A DNA stretch of 64,000 nucleotides from Streptomyces armeniacus (GCF_003355155.1 NZ_CP031320.1:730369-794368), one strand, 5' to 3'. Counted from the stretch's first letter, positions 18,259-26,759 are shown. Made by a program: numbers and translations. Notes: generated by a model not told the origin, from the sequence alone.

Positions 18259-18503
18259 CGGCCTGGGCTGACGCGGAGGCTTTACGGGTGCTCCGGGCGG
18301 CGTCCCGCGCGGGGCCCGTACGGCGTCGTCCGTCTCTGTACGGCGCCCGTACGGCCCCGCAGGCGGCGCTGCCCAGGAGTTTCACGTGAAACTCCGACAG
18401 GGCTGGAGCACGCGGGGGTGTCTGGGAAGATGGGGGCGACGATGACGTCACTCGATACCCAGGTCAGGGCCCACGCATATCGGACATCACAAGGAGCGGA
18501 CAG

Positions 18504-19526
18504 ATGCCCATCGCAACCCCTGAGATCTACAACGAGATGCTCGACCGGGCGAAGGCGGGCAAGTTCGCCTATCCGGCCATCAACGTCACCTCGACGCAGA
18601 CCCTGCACGCCGCGCTGCGTGGCTTCGCTGACGCGGAGAGTGACGGCATCATCCAGATCTCCACGGGCGGCGCGGAGTTCCTCGGCGGGCAGTACAGCAA
18701 GGACATGGTGAGCGGCGCCGTGGCGCTGGCCGAGTTCGCCCACATCGTCGCGAAGAAGTACCCGGTCAACGTCGCCCTGCACACCGACCACTGCCCCAAG
18801 GACAAGCTGGACGGCTACGTGCGGCCGCTCATCGCCGTGTCCAAGGAGCGCGTGGACGCCGGGCAGAACCCGCTCTTCCAGTCCCACATGTGGGACGGCT
18901 CCGCCGAGACCCTCAAGGACAACCTGGCGATCGGCGAGGAGCTGCTCGCCGCCGCCACCGCAGCGCGGATCATCCTCGAGGTCGAGATCACCCCCACCGG
19001 CGGTGAGGAGGACGGCGTCACGCACGAGATCAACGACGAGCTGTACACGACCGTCGACGACGCCCTGCGCACCGCCGAGGCCCTCGGCCTGGGCGAGAAG
19101 GGCCGGTACCTGCTGGCCGCGTCGTTCGGCAACGTGCACGGTGTCTACAAGCCGGGCAACGTCGTGCTCCGCCCCGAGCTGCTGAAGGACCTGCAGGCGG
19201 GCGTGGCCGAGAAGTTCGGCAAGCCGTCCCCGTTCGACTTCGTCTTCCACGGCGGCTCCGGCTCCACGGAGGAGGAGATCGCCACCGCGCTGGAGAACGG
19301 CGTGGTGAAGATGAACCTGGACACGGACACGCAGTACGCGTTCACGCGGCCCGTCGCGGACCACATGTTCCGCAACTACGACGGCGTGCTCAAGGTGGAC
19401 GGCGACGTCGGCAACAAGAAGGTCTACGACCCGCGGAGCTGGGGCAAGGCCGCGGAGAAGAGCATGGCCGAGCGCGTGCAGCAGGCCTGCGGGAACCTTC
19501 GGTCGACGGGTACGAAGCTGAAGTAA
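18504..19526 (+). CDS. fba: class II fructose-1,6-bisphosphate aldolase
   Basis: A 340-residue zinc-dependent aldolase of glycolysis/gluconeogenesis that splits fructose-1,6-bisphosphate to GAP and DHAP. Zn and catalytic motifs are present: ALHTDHCPKDKL, EVEITPTGGEEDG, SFGNVHGVYKPGN, FHGGSGSTEEEI and KMNLDTDTQYAFT. The start MPIATPEIYNEML with AAGGAG 8 nt upstream is unambiguous. The 245-bp gap before it suggests its own promoter. A perfect hairpin terminator follows. Confidence 0.97.
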   Translation: MPIATPEIYNEMLDRAKAGKFAYPAINVTSTQTLHAALRGFADAESDGIIQISTGGAEFLGGQYSKDMVSGAVALAEFAHIVAKKYPVNVALHTDHCPKDKLDGYVRPLIAVSKERVDAGQNPLFQSHMWDGSAETLKDNLAIGEELLAAATAARIILEVEITPTGGEEDGVTHEINDELYTTVDDALRTAEALGLGEKGRYLLAASFGNVHGVYKPGNVVLRPELLKDLQAGVAEKFGKPSPFDFVFHGGSGSTEEEIATALENGVVKMNLDTDTQYAFTRPVADHMFRNYDGVLKVDGDVGNKKVYDPRSWGKAAEKSMAERVQQACGNLRSTGTKLK

Positions 19527-19567
19527 CGCGCGCGGGCGCCCCCCGTCCGTACGCGCGCGCCCACGAA

Positions 19568-19602
19568 GGCGGCCCGGCATCACACGGTGGTGCCGGGCCG
19601 CC
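19568..19602 (+). terminator. terminator after fba
   Basis: Perfect 12-bp arms GGCGGCCCGGCA (19568-19579) and TGCCGGGCCGCC (19591-19602) around an 11-nt loop. Confidence 0.8.
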
Positions 19603-19644
19603 GTCGTGTGCCCGGTGACGCCACCGTTGTGGCCGAGGGCCGTC

Positions 19645-19663
19645 CTCAAACGCCGGACGGGCT
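19645..19663 (+). repeat. interspersed repeat copy 1
   Basis: CTCAAACGCCGGACGGGCT. An identical 19-base copy in the same orientation lies at 25949-25967. I recognise this as a frequent Streptomyces intergenic sequence; its role is unknown. Confidence 0.6.
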
Positions 19664-19709
19664 GGGATGGCGGGTGGGCCGGTGCCCTGGCTGAGGCAGA
19701 CTGGGACTC

Positions 19710-20123
19710 ATGTCCATTCACGAGAACCTCCTCGGGGGCCCGCCCCCGACCCACCTGCCCGACGACCCCGAGCCGCGCGAGCAGCTCGCGGCCGGTACCG
19801 CGCCCGCCGAGGTCGCGGCGCAGTACCCGACCTCCTCGCTGGCGTGGGCACAGCTCGCCGACGACGCCTTCGAGGGCGGCCGGGTCGTGGAGTCGTACGC
19901 GTATGCCCGTACGGGCTACCACCGCGGGCTGGACGCCCTCCGCCGCAACGGCTGGAAGGGCCATGGCCCCGTGCCCTTCGAGCACGAGCCGAACCGCGGC
20001 TTCCTGCGCGCGCTGCACGCGCTCGCGCGCGCGGCGCAGGCGATCGGGGAGCAGGAGGAGTACGAGCGCTGCTCCACTTTCCTGAAGGAGAGCTCGCCCA
20101 CCGCGGCGGCGACCCTCTCGTAA
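19710..20123 (+). CDS. DUF3151 family protein
   Basis: A 137-residue actinobacterial protein of the DUF3151 family, unknown function, opening MSIHENLLGGPPPTHLP and rich in alpha-helix (TPR-like: SLAWAQLADDAFEGG, VESYAYARTGYHRGLD). The position directly after fba is conserved in Streptomyces. ATG at 19710; no strong ribosome binding site is visible. It is probably transcribed alone because a terminator precedes it and a hairpin follows. Confidence 0.88.
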   Translation: MSIHENLLGGPPPTHLPDDPEPREQLAAGTAPAEVAAQYPTSSLAWAQLADDAFEGGRVVESYAYARTGYHRGLDALRRNGWKGHGPVPFEHEPNRGFLRALHALARAAQAIGEQEEYERCSTFLKESSPTAAATLS

Positions 20124-20135
20124 GGGCGGCATGAC

Positions 20136-20156
20136 ACCAGGGGCATATGCCCTGGT
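20136..20156 (+). terminator. hairpin after the DUF3151 gene
   Basis: ACCAGGG and CCTGGT arms around GCATATGC, 13 nt after the stop codon. Short but well placed. Confidence 0.45.
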
Positions 20157-20207
20157 CGTACGGGGGTGGCCTTGCCCCGGACGGCCGCCTCGCTGATGAT
20201 GCTCCGT

Positions 20208-20230
20208 GGGCCCGCCCGTACGGCGGGCCC
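20208..20230. terminator. GC-rich hairpin in the leader of the kynurenine operon
   Basis: Perfect 9-bp arms GGGCCCGCC (20208-20216) and GGCGGGCCC (20222-20230), loop CGTAC. It lies 73 nt before the tryptophan dioxygenase start; it could be a second terminator or a leader structure. Confidence 0.4.
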
Positions 20231-20302
20231 AGGGGACCGGGGCTCCACAACCGTCGAGGAAGGAGCGGACCGCTACCCGGAAGTCACATTGAGGAGACAG
20301 CG

Positions 20303-21145
20303 ATGTCCCACGATTCCGATGTCCCCGAGGACGCAGCACAGGCCCCCGCGCTCGACTTCGCAGGCACGACGCCGTACGAGGACTACGTACAGGCCGACGT
20401 CCTCACCCACCTCCAGCACCCGCTCTCGGACGATCCGGGCGAGATGGTGTTCCTGGTGACGACCCAGGTGATGGAGCTGTGGTTCACCGTGATCGTCCAC
20501 GAGTGGGAGAGCGCCGCCGCGTCGCTGCGGCAGGACGACCTGCCGGGCGCGCTGGCCGCGCTGAAGCGCTCGACGTACGAGCTGCAGTCGCTCAACGCGT
20601 CCTGGGAGCCGCTCGCCCATCTCACGCCGGCGCAGTTCAACTCGTACCGCTCCGCCCTCGGGGAGGGCTCCGGCTTCCAGTCGGCGATGTACCGGCGGCT
20701 GGAGTTCCTGCTCGGCGAGAAGTCCGCGTCGATGCTGGTGCCGCACCGCGGGGCGCCGCGCGTGTACGGCGAGTTGGAGAAGGCGCTGCACGAGCCGAGC
20801 CTGTACGACGAGGTGCTGCGCTTCCTCGCGCGGCGCGGCGAGGACGTGCCGGACGAGGTGCTGGAGCGCGACCTGGCGGCGCGCCACGAGCCGCATCCGG
20901 CGGTCGAGGCGGTGTGGGCCCGCGCGTACGCGGGGGACCAGGGCAGCGACGTCGTACGGCTCGGGGAGGCGCTGACGGAGGTCGCCGAGCTGGTGTGGCG
21001 CTGGCGCAACGACCACCTGGTGGCCACCCGGCGCGCGATGGGCAGCAAGACGGGCACGGGCGGCTCGGCGGGGGTGGCCTGGCTGGAGAAGCGGGCGGCG
21101 AAGAACGTGTTCCCCGAGCTGTGGACGGCGCGCAGCCATGTCTGA
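20303..21145 (+). CDS. kynA: tryptophan 2,3-dioxygenase
   Basis: A 280-residue heme enzyme that opens the indole ring of L-tryptophan with O2 to give N-formylkynurenine. The segment LVTTQVMELWFTVIVHEWE carries the distal-side and substrate contacts, and MYRRLEFLLGEKS, WRNDHLVATRRAMGSKTGTGGS and GVAWLEKRAAKNVFPELW are typical of bacterial TDOs. ATG at 20303 with GAGGAG upstream. It overlaps the kynureninase gene by 8 nt, so the first two steps of tryptophan degradation are coupled. Confidence 0.96.
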   Translation: MSHDSDVPEDAAQAPALDFAGTTPYEDYVQADVLTHLQHPLSDDPGEMVFLVTTQVMELWFTVIVHEWESAAASLRQDDLPGALAALKRSTYELQSLNASWEPLAHLTPAQFNSYRSALGEGSGFQSAMYRRLEFLLGEKSASMLVPHRGAPRVYGELEKALHEPSLYDEVLRFLARRGEDVPDEVLERDLAARHEPHPAVEAVWARAYAGDQGSDVVRLGEALTEVAELVWRWRNDHLVATRRAMGSKTGTGGSAGVAWLEKRAAKNVFPELWTARSHV

Positions 21146-22397
21146 GCCCACGGCCCACGGCCCCACCGACCCCGCTGGTCCCACCGGATCCGCGCAGCCG
21201 CCCGTCGACCTGGCCGACGAGGCCGCCAAGCTCGACGCAGGCGACGAACTCGCCGCCAAGCGCGACGAGTTCGTCCTCGACGACGCCACCGTCTACCTCG
21301 ACGGCAACTCCCTCGGCGCCCTCCCCCGCGCCGTACCCGCCCGGCTGGCCGACGTCGTGGCCCGCGAGTGGGGCGAGCTGCGCATCCGGTCCTGGTCCGA
21401 GTCCGGCTGGTGGACCGCGCCGGAACGGGTCGGCGACCGCATCGCGCCGCTCGTCGGCGCCGCGCCGGGCCAGCTCGTGGTCGGCGACTCGACCAGCGTG
21501 AACGTCTTCAAGGCCGTCGTCGCCGCCGTCCGCATGGCGCGCGAGGACGCGCCGGGGCGGCACGAGGTGCTGGTCGACGAGGCGACGTTCCCGACCGACG
21601 GCTACATCGCGGAGTCCGCGGCCCGTCTCACCGGCGCCACGGTGCGCGCGCTGCCCGCCGCGGAGATGCCCGCGGCGTTCGGCCCGTACACGGCGGTCGC
21701 CCTCGTCAACCACGTGGACTACCGCACCGGTCAGCTCAACGACCTGCCCGGCACCACCGCGTACGCGCACCACGCGGGCGCCCGCGTGGTGTGGGACCTG
21801 TGCCACAGCGCCGGGGCGCTGCCGGTCGGACTCGACGCGGAGCAGGTCGACTTCGCGGTGGGGTGCACGTACAAGTACCTCAACGGCGGCCCCGGCTCCC
21901 CCGCGTACCTCTACGTGCGCCAGCAGCTCCAGGACCGCTTCGACTCCCCGCTGCCCGGCTGGAACTCGCACGCCGACCCGTTCGCGATGGCCCCCGGCTA
22001 CGTGCCCGCGGACGGTGCCGTACGCGGCCGTGTCGGCACCCCGGACATCCTGTCGCTGCTCGCGCTCGAGGAGGCGCTGACGGTGTGGGACGGCGTCGAC
22101 ATCGCCGCCGTACGCGCCAAGAGCCTCGCGTTGACGGACTTCTTCCTGCGCTGCGTCGGCGCGTACGTGCGCGGCGGCCGTGTCCGCAGCGTCACGCCGG
22201 CGGCGCAGCGGCTGCGCGGCAGCCAGATCTCCCTGCGGTGCTCGGACGCGGAGACGGTGACGGCCGCGCTGATCGAGCGCGGCGTGATCGGGGACTTCCG
22301 GCGGCCCGACGTACTGCGCTTCGGCTTCACCCCGCTCTACACTTCGTTCGGGGACGCGGAGCGCGCGGCGCGTGCGCTGGGGGAGGTCGTCGGTTGA
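21138..22397 (+). CDS. kynU: kynureninase
   Basis: A 419-residue PLP enzyme that cleaves L-kynurenine to anthranilate and alanine. Landmarks are YLDGNSLGALP, GDSTSVNVFKAV, LVNHVDYRTGQLND, WDLCHSAGALPVGLD and the PLP-lysine segment VGCTYKYLNGGPGSPAYLYV. Full length for the family. It overlaps the dioxygenase upstream and the hydrolase gene downstream (TTGA), forming a tight three-gene operon. Confidence 0.96.
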   Translation: MSEPTAHGPTDPAGPTGSAQPPVDLADEAAKLDAGDELAAKRDEFVLDDATVYLDGNSLGALPRAVPARLADVVAREWGELRIRSWSESGWWTAPERVGDRIAPLVGAAPGQLVVGDSTSVNVFKAVVAAVRMAREDAPGRHEVLVDEATFPTDGYIAESAARLTGATVRALPAAEMPAAFGPYTAVALVNHVDYRTGQLNDLPGTTAYAHHAGARVVWDLCHSAGALPVGLDAEQVDFAVGCTYKYLNGGPGSPAYLYVRQQLQDRFDSPLPGWNSHADPFAMAPGYVPADGAVRGRVGTPDILSLLALEEALTVWDGVDIAAVRAKSLALTDFFLRCVGAYVRGGRVRSVTPAAQRLRGSQISLRCSDAETVTAALIERGVIGDFRRPDVLRFGFTPLYTSFGDAERAARALGEVVG

Positions 22398-23122
22398 GCG
22401 ATGAAACGGAACAGGACGCGCTGCTCGGGCTGAAGCCCGTGGCGCCGGAGCGCACCGAACGGTACGGACCGCACCCCTCGCAGCTCGTCGATCTGTACGG
22501 GACGGCGGGCAGCGGCCCGCGTATCACCGTGCTGCACGGCGGGTTCTGGCGGGAGAAGTACGACCGGACCCATCTGTCGCCGCTGGCAGCGGCGTTGGCC
22601 GAGCGCGGGTACGCGGTCGAGCTGGTGGAGTACCGCCGTACGGGCGGTGGCGGCGGCTGGCCGCAGACGGCGGAGGACGTCGACGCCGCGCTGGAGCATC
22701 TCGGCGCGCCGCCGCATGTCCTCCTCGGCCACTCCGCGGGCGGCCAGCTCGCGCTGTGGGCGGCGGCGAAACGGGAGCGGGCGGCGAGCGCCCGCATCCT
22801 CGCGGTGGCGCCCGTCGCGGACCTGGTGCGCGCGCACGAACTGCGGCTGAGCGACGGGGCGGTGGCCGAGTTCCTCGCCGGCGAGGAGAAGCCGGGGAAC
22901 GGCTGGTCGGACCGGCTGTACGACGCCGACCCGATGAAGCAGATGCCGCGCGTGCCCGTGGAGATCCTGCACGGCACGGCGGACCGGATCGTTCCGGTGG
23001 AGCTGTCGCGCCGGTACACGAACGACTGGGGCGCCCGGCTGCACCTGCTGGCGTGCGGCCACTACGCGCCGGTCACCCCGAACACCCCGGCGTTCGGGGT
23101 GCTGTTGGACGCGCTGCGCTGA
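22394..23122 (+). CDS. alpha/beta hydrolase, probable N-formylkynurenine formamidase
   Basis: A 242-residue alpha/beta-hydrolase with an oxyanion-type LHGGFWREKYDR, nucleophile elbow GHSAGG, and acid/His segments HGTADRIVPVE and ACGHYAPVT. The fold and HGGxW motif match the BNA7/AFMID-like kynurenine formamidase group. It is translationally coupled to kynureninase by a TTGA overlap (TTG start at 22394). Since the operon otherwise lacks the step from N-formylkynurenine to kynurenine, this role is the simplest reading, but it rests on context. Confidence 0.8.
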   Translation: MSDETEQDALLGLKPVAPERTERYGPHPSQLVDLYGTAGSGPRITVLHGGFWREKYDRTHLSPLAAALAERGYAVELVEYRRTGGGGGWPQTAEDVDAALEHLGAPPHVLLGHSAGGQLALWAAAKRERAASARILAVAPVADLVRAHELRLSDGAVAEFLAGEEKPGNGWSDRLYDADPMKQMPRVPVEILHGTADRIVPVELSRRYTNDWGARLHLLACGHYAPVTPNTPAFGVLLDALR

Positions 23123-23195
23123 GGCGCGGCGGCATGGGGCCCGCGGCCGGTACGGCCCGTACGGGCGGTCGTACCGTCGCGGGCAAGGCGGCGCG

Positions 23196-23438
23196 TCACC
23201 CCGCCGCGCCGTCGAGCAGCCGGCTGTAGCGCAGCCGCAGCGCCCGCTCCGTACTGGCCGCCACGCCGGCGAGCACCGTCGCGACGTTGAGCCACACGGG
23301 CAGCGCGAGGGGCGGGGTGAAGGCCCCGGCCTTCGCGGCGATCTGGGTGACGAGGAGCCGCAGGGAGGCGACGAGCACGGCCGCCGACAGGAACCCGATC
23401 CCGCGGCCCAGCGCGGGGTGCGTACGGTCGAACCGCAC
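23196..23438 (-). CDS. small membrane protein of unknown function
   Basis: An 80-residue protein with two hydrophobic helices (IGFLSAAVLVASLRLLVTQIA and LPVWLNVATVLAGVAAS, about 14-34 and 46-62), beginning from a GTG at 23438 with GAAGGG 6 nt upstream. It has no recognised family. It is convergent with the kynurenine operon (73 nt). Confidence 0.5.
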   Translation of the reverse strand: MRFDRTHPALGRGIGFLSAAVLVASLRLLVTQIAAKAGAFTPPLALPVWLNVATVLAGVAASTERALRLRYSRLLDGAAG

Positions 23439-23599
23439 GCGGCGCCCTTCGGCGGAGCCGGGTCCGGGACGAGCGGGTGCTCGGTTCCCTCGGCGGTGAC
23501 ATGTGTCATGACTTCAGACGACACATGTCACGGCTCGTGTCACGGCTGCGTGGGAGGCATTCGAGGGGTGTCGTACTCATGGCGACGGGGTGAGGCGCG

Positions 23600-23634
23600 C
23601 CGGTTGGGTGACCCCTCCGTGGTCACCCAACCGG
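23600..23634. terminator. long perfect stem-loop downstream of the amidase gene
   Basis: Perfect 14-bp arms CCGGTTGGGTGACC (23600-23613) and GGTCACCCAACCGG (23621-23634), 7-nt loop. It lies 83 nt past the amidase stop and is the least GC-biased, longest palindrome nearby. Confidence 0.6.
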
Positions 23635-23655
23635 TACGCCAGTCTGGGGGTTTGC

Positions 23656-23686
23656 GGCCGGACGGCCGGTGCGCGACCGTCCGGCC
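23656..23686 (-). terminator. hairpin close to the amidase stop
   Basis: Perfect 10-bp arms GGCCGGACGG (23656-23665) and CCGTCCGGCC (23677-23686), 30 nt after the amidase stop on the minus strand. Confidence 0.5.
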
Positions 23687-23716
23687 TACCGCCCGGGCCG
23701 GACCGGACGGTGGTCC

Positions 23717-24898
23717 TCAGGCCAGCAGGCGCTTCCAGTCGAGCTCGCCGAGCGCGTCCGCGGGGACGCTCTCGCGCGTGGCGCCCTTCAGCGTGCTGAC
23801 CGCCTTGGACACCTCGCTGTTCTCCCCCGCCCGTACGTGCGGCGTGAGCAACGGCCAGATGTCCGAGCCGAGATAGCCCGTCTCGTCGGTCGTACGGTGG
23901 TGCAGCGCGGCGCACTCGATCTGCTCCACGCCGTGCGTGTCCGCCAGTTTGGCCACGGCCTGCTTGGTGGCCGTACCGAACACGCCGTCCACCGGCAGCC
24001 GTTCGAACCCCTTCGCGCGCAGCAGGTGCTGCGCCGCGCGGACCTGGTGCCCGCTGTCGCCCGGCCGCAGCAGCGGCCACAGCGCGGGCGTCGCGGACTG
24101 CACGCCGAGCACGCCGGCGACCGCGTCACGCAGCTCCTGCAACCGCCCGTACAGCACCTCGCCGGGGCACTCGGTGGAGTTGAAGTCCCGGTGGCCCTGG
24201 ATGTTCTCCATGGCGGTGCCGTACTGGTAGGCGATCCACGCGACGAGTCCGACGAGCGAGTCCCAGAGCGCCTGGGGCACGTCGACCTCGACGTAGATGC
24301 CCTCGTTCTCGATCCCGATGACCTCGCTGTTGTGGCCGCCGACGTTGGCGCCCTGCACGTGCTTGGAGCCGTCGCGTACGGCGCCGAGGCTCTCGTGCCG
24401 GCCCTCGAGTACGAAGCCGCCGCGGCTGTTGGTGAACTGCTGGCCGGTGTCGCCCCAGCCCTGGCCGTCCATGTGGTAGTTCTGGATGTCCCGGCAGATC
24501 TGCATGGCGTGTTCCAGCGAGTAGTCCTCGCTGTTGCCGGGGTCGGCCGTGTGGTGCACGACGATGAACGTCGGCACCCGGTCCAGGACGACGATGTCGC
24601 CGTCCGGCGGGCGGGCCTCCCACTCGGCGGTGGTGTAGACCCGTGGCTCGGGCGCGACGGCCCTTGTGCCCTTCCTCTTCGCGCCCGTCGCGCTGGACAG
24701 CCGGTCCGCGTACGCCGTGGGGGTTGCGTGCGCGATCCCGGTGCTGCCCAGCGCGAGCGCGCCGACGGCCGCCGTCGCGCCCAGGCCTCCGCGCAGCAGA
24801 GCGCGGCGGTCGAACGCGGAGGGGAGCCGCGGCGATCGGGGGGCCGGCCGGCGCGCCGGCTCCGGTGCCGAGTCTGGTCTGTCGTTCCTCGTGGCCAT
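23717..24898 (-). CDS. Tat-exported N-acetylmuramoyl-L-alanine amidase with peptidoglycan-binding domain
   Basis: A 393-residue secreted cell-wall hydrolase. The N-terminus has a twin-arginine signal (DRRALLRGGLGATAAVGALALG). A PGRP/Amidase_2 domain follows (about 90-265) with Zn ligands in FIVVHHTADPG and in GHRDFNSTECPGE, plus the NYHMDGQGWGD segment. A C-terminal PG_binding_1-like region contains WPLLRPGDSGHQVRAAQHLL and VDGVFGTATKQAV. It should cut the bond between MurNAc and the stem peptide. Monocistronic, with hairpins downstream. Confidence 0.95.
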   Translation of the reverse strand: MATRNDRPDSAPEPARRPAPRSPRLPSAFDRRALLRGGLGATAAVGALALGSTGIAHATPTAYADRLSSATGAKRKGTRAVAPEPRVYTTAEWEARPPDGDIVVLDRVPTFIVVHHTADPGNSEDYSLEHAMQICRDIQNYHMDGQGWGDTGQQFTNSRGGFVLEGRHESLGAVRDGSKHVQGANVGGHNSEVIGIENEGIYVEVDVPQALWDSLVGLVAWIAYQYGTAMENIQGHRDFNSTECPGEVLYGRLQELRDAVAGVLGVQSATPALWPLLRPGDSGHQVRAAQHLLRAKGFERLPVDGVFGTATKQAVAKLADTHGVEQIECAALHHRTTDETGYLGSDIWPLLTPHVRAGENSEVSKAVSTLKGATRESVPADALGELDWKRLLA

Positions 24899-25100
24899 GT
24901 GCTGGTCTCCTTCGGCAGTGGGGGGAGGTGGGCGGCCGCGTGCGGCGCGCCGGTGGTGCCAGGGAAGCCGGTAGTGGTGGGCAATTACCCGCTCGCCGCG
25001 CGGGACCGGCCGGATCAGGTGACCGGTTCCTGCGGACGGCGGGGCGGTGCGGGGGAGTCGGCGGGGTGCGGCGGTGGCAGCGGTGGCGTTCCGGTTCCGG

Positions 25101-25619
25101 TTACGGCACGCAGGGGAGCTGGACGCCGCGCTCGGCCATGTAGGCCAACGGGTCGTCACCGAATCCGTAACCGCCGTCCAGATGCACCTCGAAGTGCAGG
25201 TGCGGCCCGGTCGACTGGCCCTCACTGCCCATCGAGGCGATCTTCTGCCCGCCGGTCACGGTGTCCCCGACGGCAACGAACCGCTCGTACATGTGGCCGT
25301 ACTCGGTGACGGACCCGTCGTCGTGCTTGATACGGACCCACTGGCCGTAACCGCTCGCCTCACCGGACTCGGTGACGGTGCCGGGACCGGCCGCGAAGAT
25401 GGGCGTGCCCAGGGCGTTGGCGAGGTCCACGCCGTCGTGGCCCTCGTGGTAACCCTGGCTGATCTGGGCGTCGGTGGGGCAGGACGCCTGGTAAGCGGCG
25501 GCCGCGGGCTGGGCCGCGGCGGGGGTCACCGCGACGGCGGTGGCGATCAGCCCGCCGGCGGAGGCGGCGACTGCGAGCAGGCGAAGCGTACGGCCCGTGA
25601 TGTGGGGGGTGCGGGTCAT
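25101..25619 (-). CDS. secreted M23-family peptidase
   Basis: A 172-residue LysM-less lysostaphin-type metallopeptidase. A Sec signal peptide ends near AQPAAA. The catalytic domain has the Zn motifs HDGVD (HxxxD) and GPHLHFE (HxH), with GVDLANALGTPIFA and GQKIASMGSEGQSTGPH between. It is expected to cleave peptidoglycan cross-bridges or stem peptides. ATG at 25619 follows GGAAGGAAG. It is on the same strand as the amidase gene with 202 nt between, and both are cell-wall remodelling enzymes. Confidence 0.93.
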   Translation of the reverse strand: MTRTPHITGRTLRLLAVAASAGGLIATAVAVTPAAAQPAAAAYQASCPTDAQISQGYHEGHDGVDLANALGTPIFAAGPGTVTESGEASGYGQWVRIKHDDGSVTEYGHMYERFVAVGDTVTGGQKIASMGSEGQSTGPHLHFEVHLDGGYGFGDDPLAYMAERGVQLPCVP

Positions 25620-25949
25620 CTGGCTTCCTTCCGTTGGCCGTTCGGAGGTACCGGGTTACGCGCGTAGCTAAGAGGCGCGTAGCCAAGTAAGGCACCACGC
25701 CCACGGAGGCAACAACCCCGCGTACAGCAACACGAATGACTTTCTTGTTGCGCTGAAGGAAACTGTCGTCGCGATTGCCGCACGACACCGCGAAACGGAC
25801 CGGGATTTCCGCGGTTGGACCACTGAAAGGCGCGCGCCCGCACGCCGTTCAGCCCGTCCGGCACCCGAGGACGGCCCTCGGCCGCGAGGGGCCTGCCGGT
25901 GACCCGTCGAAGGGCCACGCGCGGCGGCGGTGGCCGCTCGGGTTCGTTC
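25620..25949. other. intergenic region upstream of the M23 gene
   Basis: No gene seen. On the M23 side it holds a direct repeat, GCGCGTAGC at about 25661 and again at 25675 (read on the + strand), in a leader of roughly 130 nt. In Streptomyces, leaders of cell-wall hydrolase genes often carry a c-di-AMP (ydaO) riboswitch; I cannot recognise its conserved core here. Confidence 0.4.
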
Positions 25950-25967
25950 TCAAACGCCGGACGGGCT
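25949..25967 (+). repeat. interspersed repeat copy 2, supplying the ArsM C-terminus and stop
   Basis: CTCAAACGCCGGACGGGCT, identical to 19645-19663. On the minus strand it encodes the last residues (PSGV) and the TGA stop of the ArsM-like gene. Confidence 0.6.
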
Positions 25968-26759
25968 TGGGTGGTCGGCGGGCTTGGTGGCGCGGATGAT
26001 CGCGGAGTGCAGGCCCTCGGCGACGGCGTGGGTCGGGGTGATCTCGACGTCCGTGAACCCGGCGGCCTCCAGGCCCTGCCGGTACTCGGCGAAGGACAGT
26101 GCACCGGCGATGCAGTCGACGTACGTGCCGCGTTCGGCGCGCTGTTCGGGGCTGAGCGCGTCGTCGGCGACGACGTCGGAGACGCCGAAGCGGCCGCCGG
26201 GCGCCAGGACGCGGTAGGTCTCGGCGAACACGGCGGGCTTGTCCGTCGACAGGTTGATGACGCAGTTCGAGATGACGGCGTCGATGGTGTCCGCGGGCAG
26301 CGGGATGGCCTCGATGGTGCCCTTGAGGAACTCGACGTTCGCCGCGCCTGCCTTCCTGGCGTTGGCCAGCGCGAGGGCGAGCATCTCGTCGGTCATGTCC
26401 AGGCCGTACGCCCGGCCCGTCGGCCCGACGCGGCGGGCGGACAGCAGGACGTCGATGCCGCCGCCGGAGCCGAGGTCCAGCACGCGGTCACCCTCGCGGA
26501 GATCGGCGACGGCGGTGGGGTTGCCGCAGCCGAGGGAGGCGGCGAGCGCCTCGGCGGGGAGGCCGCCGCGTTCCTCGGGGGCGTAGAGCGCGGCGCCGAA
26601 ACCGTCGTCGACCTCGACCGCCTCGGGGCCGCAGCAGCCGCCCTCACCCGGCACGCCGCACCCGCCCTCGCTCCGGCTCGCGCCGGAGGTGACCGATGTG
26701 GCCGCGGCGGCGTACCGGGCCCGTACGGTCTCGCGCAGGTCAGTGGAGTGTTCAGCCAT
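25950..26759 (-). CDS. arsM: arsenite S-adenosylmethyltransferase-like protein
   Basis: A 269-residue SAM methyltransferase. Motif I reads VLDLGSGGGIDVLLSARRVG, then GLDMTDEMLALA, and the ArsM cysteines appear in the N-terminal GGCCGPE, in ISNCVINL and in DCIAGAL. ArsM methylates trivalent arsenic on bound thiols to volatile or less reactive species. ATG at 26759 with GAGG 8 nt upstream. No ArsR, ArsB or ArsC gene is next to it, so the arsenic role rests on the cysteines and the family pattern alone. An AT-rich block (26781-26802) upstream is a likely promoter. Confidence 0.88.
   Translation of the reverse strand: MAEHSTDLRETVRARYAAAATSVTSGASRSEGGCGVPGEGGCCGPEAVEVDDGFGAALYAPEERGGLPAEALAASLGCGNPTAVADLREGDRVLDLGSGGGIDVLLSARRVGPTGRAYGLDMTDEMLALALANARKAGAANVEFLKGTIEAIPLPADTIDAVISNCVINLSTDKPAVFAETYRVLAPGGRFGVSDVVADDALSPEQRAERGTYVDCIAGALSFAEYRQGLEAAGFTDVEITPTHAVAEGLHSAIIRATKPADHPSPSGV

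Noticed and set aside
25620..25760. c-di-AMP (ydaO) riboswitch in the M23 peptidase leader
   Set aside because: Position and gene type would fit, but I could not recognise the conserved core; a covariance-model search would decide.
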